A DNA stretch of 48,660 nucleotides, taken from NCBI GenBank assembly GCA_050015455.1, contig JBEKBJ010000026.1, forward strand, positions 1 to 48,660, written 5' to 3'. Source of the DNA: JAGDMS01 sp050015455. GTDB lineage: Bacteria > Desulfobacterota > Binatia > HRBIN30. Below are positions 16,132 through 21,709 of the stretch, in pieces (position 1 is the stretch's first letter; each line of letters begins with the position of its first letter). The notes under the pieces were generated by a model. It was not told where the DNA came from and did no database searches. It worked only from the letters and a program-made list of their open reading frames with translations. The position numbers were made by a program, and so were the translations under genes.

Positions 16132-17601
16132 ATGAGGCCGTCTCTGATTACAGCTCTCGTCGCACTATTGATTTTCGCTGCACTCTCGCCCCAGCAGTCC
16201 CTCGCCGGCGGTGTGGTCGGCACGGGCACGCCGGACAGTTGCACGGAGACGGCGCTTGATGACACGGCTCGCGGTGGCGGGCTGGTCACCTTCAACTGCG
16301 GCGGGCCCGCCACGATTACCGTCACCGCCTCAAGGCAGATCAACAACGACATGACCATTGATGGCGGCGGTGTGATCACGATCAGCGGTGGGAACAGCGT
16401 GGGCTTCGTCACGCTGGGCAAGGCCACGTTGACGGTGCAGAACCTGACCTTCGTCGACCTCAATGGCATTATCGATGGTTCGCCCGCTGGTGCGCTTTAC
16501 AACAACTCCGGCACCCTCACCATCATCAACTGCACCTTCTCCGGCAATAGCGCCCCGATCATTAGCAACACCGCCGTCACCCTTACTACCGTCACTACCG
16601 TCACCGACAGCACCTTCTCCGGGAACAGCGGCGGCGTTATCGGCAACGGCGGCACCCTCACTGTCACCAACAGCACCTTCTCCGGCAACAGCGGCGGCGC
16701 CGTCTATAACAACACCGGCGGCACCGTAACCATCACCGACAGCACCTTCTCCGGCAACAGCGGTGGCGCCATCTTCAACGGCGGCACCCTGACCGTCATC
16801 AACAGCACCTTCTCCGGCAATACCACCTCGAGCTACCTCGGCACCGGCGGCATCGCCAACAGCGGCGGCACCCTCACTGTCATCAACAGCACCTTCTCCG
16901 GCAATGCCGGGAGCGAATACGGCCCCAGCAGCCTTGGAAACTCCACCACGTTCTCCGGCACGCTGACGGTCACCAACACGATCGTTGCCAACAGCACGAA
17001 GGGCGCGAACTGCAGCGGCACGATCACCGATGGCGGGCACAACCTCGACGACGGCACCACCTGCGGCTTCAGCACGGCGAATGGCTCGTTGAGCAGCACG
17101 GCCCCCGATCTCGACCCGGCGGGCTTGGCCAACAACGGTGGGCCGACCCAAACCATCGCGCTGGAAGCGGACGGCCCGGCGATCGACGCGGGCGACGAGT
17201 CGGTCTGTGCAGCGCCGCCTGTGGACAATCTCGACCAGCGCGGCTACGGCCGGCCGGGCGTGGGCGCAACGGACTGCTCCATCGGCGCGTACGAGTACAA
17301 CGCGCAGCCGTCATCGGAGCCAACCGCGACCGCCACGGAGACGCCGGTATCGACTTCCAGCCCGACAGGCACGCCGACCGCGTCCGCCGTGCCAACGCCC
17401 ACTGTTGCGCCCTGCGTCGGCGACTGCAACGGCAACGGGCAAGTCGCCGTCGACCAGATCCTTACCATGGTGAACATCGCCCTTGGCAACATGCCCATCG
17501 CCTCGTGTGAAGCGGGCGACGCCAACCACGATGGCCAGATCACGGTGGATGAGATTCTCATGGCGGTGAACAACGCGCTCAACGGCTGCAGTAGCGGCTG
17601 A
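16132..17601 (+). CDS. secreted right-handed beta-helix protein (choice-of-anchor Q type) with dockerin-like C terminus
   Basis: 489 residues. The signal peptide MRPSLITALVALLIFAALSP... is followed by parallel beta-helix coils with the repeated unit TLTVINSTFSGN (at least six copies, about residues 120-270). A choice-of-anchor-Q segment follows (LANNGGPTQTIALEADGPAIDAG and RGYGRPGVGATDCSIGAYEY), then a Thr/Ser/Pro linker. The C-terminal ~58 residues contain two calcium-loop-like segments (GDCNGNGQVAVDQILTMVN and GDANHDGQITVDEILMAVN) of dockerin or EF-hand type between cysteines. It is likely a surface adhesin or polysaccharide-contacting protein. A GTG six nt upstream (16126) is an alternative start. 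No catalytic residues were identified. Confidence 0.82.
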   Translation: MRPSLITALVALLIFAALSPQQSLAGGVVGTGTPDSCTETALDDTARGGGLVTFNCGGPATITVTASRQINNDMTIDGGGVITISGGNSVGFVTLGKATLTVQNLTFVDLNGIIDGSPAGALYNNSGTLTIINCTFSGNSAPIISNTAVTLTTVTTVTDSTFSGNSGGVIGNGGTLTVTNSTFSGNSGGAVYNNTGGTVTITDSTFSGNSGGAIFNGGTLTVINSTFSGNTTSSYLGTGGIANSGGTLTVINSTFSGNAGSEYGPSSLGNSTTFSGTLTVTNTIVANSTKGANCSGTITDGGHNLDDGTTCGFSTANGSLSSTAPDLDPAGLANNGGPTQTIALEADGPAIDAGDESVCAAPPVDNLDQRGYGRPGVGATDCSIGAYEYNAQPSSEPTATATETPVSTSSPTGTPTASAVPTPTVAPCVGDCNGNGQVAVDQILTMVNIALGNMPIASCEAGDANHDGQITVDEILMAVNNALNGCSSG

Positions 17602-17663
17602 ACTGTCGCCGCTTTGTGCCATAGGCCGCGTTCTGCTGGGCAGGCCCTGCCTTTCCCGTGCGC

Positions 17664-17800
17664 CTTGACTGCGTATGATAACTCATAGCGGTTTGCAGAA
17701 GTCGAGCGAGCAACGCACGTTCACGACGAGCACAAGTGGTCGTCGAGCGAGCACTTTTGCAAACCGGAGTTGATAACTCATAGAGGTTTGCAGACGTCCT
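17664..17800. repeat. palindromic/direct-repeat array upstream of serine recombinase remnant
   Basis: Contains GATAACTCATAGCGGTTTGCAGA (17677-17699) and an almost identical copy with A for C beginning at 17772, 95 bp away. Between them are CGGTTTGCAGAAG / CTTTTGCAAACCG inverted arms and a twice-repeated GTCGAGCGAGCA. CTTGACTGCGTATGATAAC at 17664-17682 recurs at 18990-19008 (17 of 19). The arrangement suggests recombinase crossover or element-end sites. Part of the 267-bp gap 17602-17868. Confidence 0.6.
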
Positions 17801-17839
17801 TTGTCATGTATAGTATTCTCGTCATGTAGTGCTATCCTT

Positions 17840-17869
17840 TTCGCCCGCAAGATACTTCAAGCGGGCGAA
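17840..17869 (+). promoter_or_regulatory. hairpin abutting the recombinase start codon
   Basis: TTCGCCCGC (17840-17848) pairs perfectly with GCGGGCGAA (17861-17869) around a 12-nt loop. The right arm runs into the A of the ATG at 17869, and no purine-rich ribosome site is exposed. In mRNA this would occlude the start. As DNA it could be an operator. Sequence-only inference. Confidence 0.45.
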
Positions 17870-18219
17870 TGGCAGCAAGGAACAGGGACAAGAGGGGCAA
17901 GGGCAAGACCGATCAGCAAAGGGTGATCGGGTACGTGCGTGTCAGCAGCGACGACCAGCAGCTCGGCCCCGACGCCCAGCGAGTGGCGCTGGAGCAGTGG
18001 TGCGCAGCCAATGGGGGACGGCTTGTGCTGACCTGCACCGATCGCGGCGTCAGCGGTGGCGCGGCTCTCGACCAACGGCCGGGATTGCTGGCGGCGTTGG
18101 CCGCGATCAAGGAATTGGCTGCCGGAGTCCTGTTGGTCGCCAAGCGTGACCGCCTCGCCCGCGACACCTTGGTGGCTGCCACGGTCGAACAGCTCGCGGA
18201 AACATGCGGCAGGCGCTGA
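17869..18219 (+). pseudogene. serine recombinase (resolvase N-terminal domain), truncated by frameshift
   Basis: The resolvase catalytic domain is clear: RVIGYVRVSSDDQQLGPDAQ with the catalytic Ser in VSS, CTDRGVSGGAALDQRPGLLAAL, and VLLVAKRDRLARD carrying the conserved KRDRLAR helix. The frame stops after VEQLAETCGRR (116 aa). Just past this point another frame continues with the expected G-A-x-V-like text (GAEVRCCG), so a single indel near 18210 and loss of the C-terminal DNA-binding part explain the truncation. It lies directly upstream of the TumE-TumA pair. Alternatively it is a deliberately short catalytic-domain protein, which is less likely. Confidence 0.78.
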
Positions 18220-18278
18220 AGTCCGTTGTTGTGGAAAGACCAGCCTATATGGTATGAAGTACCCTGTAGGATGAGGTG

Positions 18279-18578
18279 ATGGGTGGTAGGGCGGCGGTAC
18301 TCCTGCGGGAGAAGATGACCGACGAACAAGGGAATCTGCGCGAAATGGTGATATGGCGAGTCCCTCCTACCCCGCAACAGCCCGAGGGGGTCCGCTATCG
18401 CTTGGCGCTCATCCGCGCTGGCGACACGCGACCGACGGTTCTCTATGACAACCATCATCCCAAGGGGCACCATCGCCACGTCGCCGGCAGCGAAGAGTCC
18501 TACCGATTCAGCGACGTGGCACGGCTCATCGCGGATTTTCTGGCAGACGTGAGGCGGGTGATCGGAGCAGCGCAATGA
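18279..18578 (+). CDS. tumE: TumE-family toxin (DUF6516)
   Basis: 99-residue protein. LLREKMTDEQGNLREMVIWRVP, GVRYRLALIRAGDTRPTVLYDNHHPKGHHRH and YRFSDVARLIADFLADV are the characteristic blocks of the DUF6516/TumE toxin family of type II toxin-antitoxin systems. The His-rich YDNHHPKGHHRH segment is the family hallmark. The ATG at 18279 is preferred over the GTG at 18276, with GTAGGATGAGG upstream. The stop overlaps the antitoxin ATG (ATGA, 18575-18578), giving the toxin-first order that is usual for this pair. Confidence 0.85.
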   Translation: MGGRAAVLLREKMTDEQGNLREMVIWRVPPTPQQPEGVRYRLALIRAGDTRPTVLYDNHHPKGHHRHVAGSEESYRFSDVARLIADFLADVRRVIGAAQ

Positions 18579-18946
18579 AGACGGTGACGTTTACCATCGA
18601 GCCGTTCGGTGAGGGGCTCAAGCGTTTCAAGGAAACGTTCGAGGCGGTGCAGGCAGGCCGGCCAGTTGAGCCGCGGGAGCTGGTCGGGTTCACGAGCCTG
18701 GAGGCCGCGCGCAACTTTCTCACGCGGGAACGGCTCGGCTTGCTGCGCACGATCAAAACGCGACGGCCGTGTTCCATCTATGAGCTGGCCCGTATGGTCG
18801 GCCGTGACCTCAAGAACGTTCAGGAGGACGTCCGGATTCTGGAGCGCCATGGTTTGGTGCGCATCGCCAAACGGCCGCGGGGCACCCGGACCGTCAAGGT
18901 CCCCCGGGTTCTCTTTGAAGTGATCGCGTTGAAGATCGCGATTTGA
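18575..18946 (+). CDS. tumA: TumA-like winged-helix antitoxin (HVO_A0114-type)
   Basis: 123 residues. The N-terminal linker carries FKETFEAVQAGRPVEPRE. A winged helix-turn-helix follows: LTRERLGLLRTIKTRRPCSI, then YELARMVGRDLKNVQEDVRI and LERHGLVRIAKRPRG. This matches the HVO_A0114-type DNA-binding antitoxins found 3' of DUF6516 toxins. It is expected to neutralise TumE and autorepress the operon. It overlaps the toxin gene by 4 bp. Confidence 0.85.
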   Translation: MKTVTFTIEPFGEGLKRFKETFEAVQAGRPVEPRELVGFTSLEAARNFLTRERLGLLRTIKTRRPCSIYELARMVGRDLKNVQEDVRILERHGLVRIAKRPRGTRTVKVPRVLFEVIALKIAI

Positions 18947-18989
18947 AAACCGGCCGGTCGTTCTCCGCTGTGGTCCGCCGGAGCCGCGG

Positions 18990-19008
18990 CTTGACTATGT
19001 ATGATAAC
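18990..19008. repeat. right-hand copy of CTTGACTxxGTATGATAAC repeat
   Basis: CTTGACTATGTATGATAAC matches 17664-17682 at 17 of 19 positions in direct orientation. The two copies bracket the recombinase remnant plus TumE-TumA, a ~1.3-kb unit. The match is too short to prove mobility but fits element termini. Confidence 0.5.
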
Positions 19009-19093
19009 GTTGAGGGGTTTCCCGCCGTCCGGCCAACCGTGCGATGCGGAGCTGTGGCCGCGCCGTTGCCGCCGGATGGCGGAAAGGCCCTGC

Positions 19094-19122
19094 TTGACCG
19101 GCGGGTAATACCGATTCATACT
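19094..19122 (+). promoter_or_regulatory. candidate sigma-70 promoter of the RHH-MazF operon
   Basis: TTGACC (19094-19099), a 17-bp spacer and CATACT (19117-19122). The expected transcription start, about 7 nt later, falls on or next to the ATG at 19129, and no ribosome site is visible before that ATG. A leaderless or near-leaderless mRNA is implied if the promoter is real. Confidence 0.4.
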
Positions 19123-19128
19123 CCTGGC

Positions 19129-19362
19129 ATGAAAGTCGCCGTCTCTATCCCCGATGCAGTGTTTGAAGAAGCCGAGAAGGTCTCGAAGCATCTACGGGTG
19201 TCACGGAGTCGTTTGTACTCGCAAGCGCTGGCGGAATTTGTGAAGAAGCACCGCGGACAGGGGGTGCGCGAAGCCCTCGACGCGGTGTACAGCCGGAAAC
19301 CGTCCGATCTCGATCCGCTGCTGACGGATCTTCAGGCTCGGGCGCTGCGGGAAGACTGGTAG
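19129..19362 (+). CDS. ribbon-helix-helix antitoxin (MazE-like partner of MazF)
   Basis: 77 residues. MKVAVSIPDAVFEEAEKVSK gives the RHH beta strand and first helix, and SRSRLYSQALAEFVKKH the second. The acidic, flexible C-terminal part (SRKPSDLDPLLTDLQARAL) is suited to wrapping the toxin. The stop TAG shares one base with the GTG start of mazF (TAGTG), so the two are translationally coupled. Autoregulation at the upstream promoter is expected from the family. Confidence 0.86.
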   Translation: MKVAVSIPDAVFEEAEKVSKHLRVSRSRLYSQALAEFVKKHRGQGVREALDAVYSRKPSDLDPLLTDLQARALREDW

Positions 19363-19700
19363 TGCGCCGGGGCGAAATCTGGTGGGCCGCCCTGGGCCAA
19401 CCCTCTGGCTCGGCACCGGGGTATCGGCGCCCTGTACTAATCCTGCAAACCAACGATTTCAACGAGAGCCAGATCCATACCGTCGTCGTGGTAGCGCTCA
19501 CCTCCAACCTGAGCTTGGCGCGAGCACCGGGCAACGTTTTGTGCCGCTGCACGGACACCGGCCTGTCGAAGAGTTCTGTCGTGAACGTCTCGCAGATTGC
19601 GACCATCGACAAGCAGGCCCTGCTCAAGCGGGTCGGGGCTCTTGCGGTCTCGAAGCTCACGCGCGTCGAGGCAGGCCTGCGGCTAGTAACGGGCCTCTGA
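19362..19700 (+). CDS. mazF: MazF/PemK-family endoribonuclease toxin
   Basis: 112 residues. MRRGEIWWAALGQPSGSAPG is the MazF N-terminal signature with the catalytic-loop Arg, and PGYRRPVLILQTNDFNES and VVALTSNLSLARAPGNVL follow. The conserved Thr/Ser region is VVVALTSN. The C-terminal block KSSVVNVSQIATIDKQALLKRVGAL recurs as a remnant at 34418-34562. A full-length mRNA interferase is predicted. GTG start. The stop is followed by ~160 bp without a gene, leading into the inverted repeat at 19863. Confidence 0.9.
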   Translation: MRRGEIWWAALGQPSGSAPGYRRPVLILQTNDFNESQIHTVVVVALTSNLSLARAPGNVLCRCTDTGLSKSSVVNVSQIATIDKQALLKRVGALAVSKLTRVEAGLRLVTGL

Positions 19701-19862
19701 CAGCGGGCGGGTCTTATCAGATGGCGTGATCGCATCCCGGAGCGCCGCATCCACAGTTGCTCGGTCGTCCGGAGCACCTGACCCGCCGACGCCGCTGCCT
19801 CTTTCCGTCCGACGAAGACCGCTGCAGGTTGTGGAGGCAGAGTTTGTGAGTAGATCGGAACT

Positions 19863-19969
19863 CGCCCTTCGACGGGCTCAGGGCGAGCGGAAAAATTCAA
19901 TAACATCAAGGCCACTACCGCTCAGGCTGAGCTTGTCGAAGCCGGGTTTGCAAGTTTATCGACACTCTC
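19863..19969 (-). repeat. 107-bp palindromic repeat, right copy of an inverted pair
   Basis: Reverse complement of 14737-14843 with four mismatches. It begins CGCCCTTCGACGGGCTCAGG and ends GTTTATCGACACTCTC. With the left copy it bounds a 5-kb segment that could invert by homologous recombination. Confidence 0.85.
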
Positions 19970-20101
19970 AAAGATTGCGGGCATGACGGAAGGCAGCTCT
20001 CGACGCGTGCGTTGCGGGCGGCAGCTCACTCCGCCCGAGATTCCCGAGGAGCGGTTGACGGAGAGAGCGTAGTGCGGTTAGCTATCGTCGGGAGCGGATT
20101 G

Positions 20102-20368
20102 GTGCCGCGGATATCGGAGTTCTTCGGAATTGTGATCTACATGTACTGGCTCGATCAACAGAAGCACAAGACGCCACACTTTCATGCGCGCTTTGCCGGT
20201 GAGGAAGCCGTGTTCGACCTCAGCGGGCGATGCATCGAGGGTGATATCGGCGCACGCGCTGCTCGACTGGTCGAGGAGTGGTGCCGAGAACGGTCAGTCG
20301 AGTTGCACGCCGCGTGGGCCGCCGCAGCCACGGGAAAGGAAATCCCATGGGTCGCGCCACTCCGGTGA
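20102..20368 (+). CDS. DUF4160 protein, putative toxin-antitoxin component
   Basis: 88 residues. VPRISEFFGIVIYMYWLDQQKHKTPHFHARF and the block EEWCRERSVELHAAWAAAATG are the DUF4160 hallmarks, including the conserved His-x-x-PHFHA. The GTG at 20102 was chosen because family members start with PRISEFFG, and GGGAGCGG lies upstream. It is followed by a DUF2442 gene in a common arrangement regarded as a toxin-antitoxin-like pair. Biochemical function is unknown. Confidence 0.8.
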   Translation: MPRISEFFGIVIYMYWLDQQKHKTPHFHARFAGEEAVFDLSGRCIEGDIGARAARLVEEWCRERSVELHAAWAAAATGKEIPWVAPLR

Positions 20369-20613
20369 TCCACACTGTCGCCACGCCGTCTTACGGCAGG
20401 GTCGTGATCGAGGGGAACGACGGCAAACGCTACAGCGCCGATCTCTCATCGTTTCGTGCCGTGTCGTGCTACCCGCCCGATGCCGAAGCCTGGGCCCGCG
20501 TCTCCATCGATAGCTACGGGCTGGCGTTGGTGTGGGCTTGTCGCTTCGAGGTTCACGCCGACCAGGTCGTCGGGCTGGCCGACAAAGTCGAGCGCGTTGA
20601 AGCTGCCGCGTGA
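20347..20613 (+). CDS. DUF2442 protein, partner of DUF4160
   Basis: 88 residues. MGRATPVIHTVATPSYGRVVIEGNDGKRYSADLSSFRAV fits the DUF2442 pattern (a beta-rich N-terminal half with GKRY-DL). The C-terminal half has SYGLALVWACRFEVHADQV. It begins 22 bp inside the DUF4160 gene, so expression is coupled. Likely the antitoxin-like member of the pair, by analogy only. It is the last gene before the right edge of the accessory island. Confidence 0.7.
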   Translation: MGRATPVIHTVATPSYGRVVIEGNDGKRYSADLSSFRAVSCYPPDAEAWARVSIDSYGLALVWACRFEVHADQVVGLADKVERVEAAA

Positions 20614-20692
20614 TCACCCGGCCCTCGGAGCCTCTGGAAACCGGCGATAGCGCTCGCTTCGAGAGCCCGTGAACCCGCGGAACTAGCAGGCC

Positions 20693-20706
20693 GGCATTTT
20701 ACGCGG
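20693..20706. repeat. 14-bp direct repeat, right copy, at edge of accessory island
   Basis: GGCATTTTACGCGG, identical to 13706-13719. It lies in the 247-bp gap between the DUF2442 gene and the molybdoenzyme operon, which holds no other recognisable feature. Confidence 0.5.
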
Positions 20707-20860
20707 CGCTGTGACCGGCGCGCTGCCCGGAGCCAGTTTCCCGATCACAGGAGCCAGCAGATCCGCGCCCAATCTATTGACCTCTAATGGCGCCTCTGCC
20801 TACCTTGGGCGCCCCTCGGAAATGACGACGACCGTAGGGTATCCGGCGAGGAGGAACGCG

Positions 20861-21709
20861 ATGGCGAGTGCGAGAAGATCCCCGACGAAGCACCCCAAGG
20901 GACCGAAACGGAGGCCCGCCCGCGCGGCTAAAGCAACCCACGCCAAGAGGCGGCGGCCGCAGCCGGCGGCCCAGCGCCCGACGCTCGCTGCAGCTGCGCG
21001 GCGCACGATCCGTGTCAGCATCAATGGCCGGCACCACGAGTTCGAGTTGGGACGCGACCTCACCCCGACCATGACGCTGGCGTACCTGCTGCGCGAGAAG
21101 CTCGACTTCACCGGCCTGAAGCTTGCCTGCGACGAAGGGGCGTGCGGCGGCTGCACCGTGCTCATGGATGGCAAGGCGGTGCTCTCGTGTATGGTGCTCG
21201 CGGTCGAGACCCACGGGCACGAGATCCTCACCATCGAGGGCCTGCCCAAGGATGACCCGGTCATCGAGGCGTTCGCGCAGCAGAGCGAGCCGGGATACGG
21301 CACCGCACTCCAGTGCGGTTACTGCACTCCTGGTTTCGTTATGGCCTCCCGGGCGCTGCTGAACGACACCCCCAGGCCCACTCTCGCGGAGGTGAAGGAG
21401 GCCCTGTCCGGAAACATCTGCCGCTGCGGCTGCTACGCCGGCATCGCCCAGGCGGTGCTACACGCGTCCGAGAAGATCGCGGCTAAGAGCAATGGAAGTG
21501 GGTTAGGAGCGGTGCGGCCCGGCGGGCGCCCTTCGAGACGCCGCCAGGAGAAGGCGGCTCCTCAGGGCGAGCGGATATTCTTCCGAAGCGTAAAAACTTT
21601 ACCGCTCACGCTGAGGAGGCGCCGTCTTTCCAGGCGCCGTCTCGAAGCGTGCGATGGTGGCACGTCGTTGCTGAACTCACTGGGATTTGGGCGAGGAGGC
21701 GCCCGATGA
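20861..21709 (+). CDS. molybdenum hydroxylase [2Fe-2S] subunit (CoxS/HcrC/XdhC-like) with unusual N and C extensions
   Basis: 282 residues. The core (about 49-210) has the plant-type [2Fe-2S] site CDEGACGGC with a distal Cys in VLSCMVLA, and the second cluster CGYCTPGF ... GNICRCGCYAGI typical of xanthine dehydrogenase-family small subunits. It passes electrons from the molybdenum site to the FAD subunit. Two oddities are a Lys/Arg/Pro-rich N-terminal ~48 residues (no Tat signal seen) and a ~70-residue C-terminal tail encoded by palindromic repeat copy B. AGGAGG six nt before the ATG at 20861 fixes the start. The stop overlaps the next ATG (ATGA). The core call is certain; the substrate is unknown. 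Confidence 0.9.
   Translation: MASARRSPTKHPKGPKRRPARAAKATHAKRRRPQPAAQRPTLAAAARRTIRVSINGRHHEFELGRDLTPTMTLAYLLREKLDFTGLKLACDEGACGGCTVLMDGKAVLSCMVLAVETHGHEILTIEGLPKDDPVIEAFAQQSEPGYGTALQCGYCTPGFVMASRALLNDTPRPTLAEVKEALSGNICRCGCYAGIAQAVLHASEKIAAKSNGSGLGAVRPGGRPSRRRQEKAAPQGERIFFRSVKTLPLTLRRRRLSRRRLEACDGGTSLLNSLGFGRGGAR
21524..21650. repeat. dispersed palindromic repeat, copy B (read through at 3' end of iron-sulfur subunit gene)
   Basis: Left end GGGCGCCCTTCGAGACG, inner arm CTCCTCAGGGCGAGCGG, right inner arm CCGCTCACGCTGAGGAGG, right end GGCGCCGTCTCGAAGCG. It is in frame with the upstream CDS, so it encodes an Arg-rich tail. It lies between the end of the conserved protein and the AGGAGG of the next gene. 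Confidence 0.85.

Noticed and set aside
16496..16915. Regularly spaced direct repeats that could suggest a CRISPR-like array
   Set aside because: They are in-frame protein repeats (TLTVINSTFSGN) of the beta-helix; units are diverged and no spacers or cas genes exist.
14487..19825. Shared word GACGAAGACCG near 14487 and 19811 as part of the island boundary
   Set aside because: The match is short, is not in the orientation expected from the inverted pair, and flanks differ.
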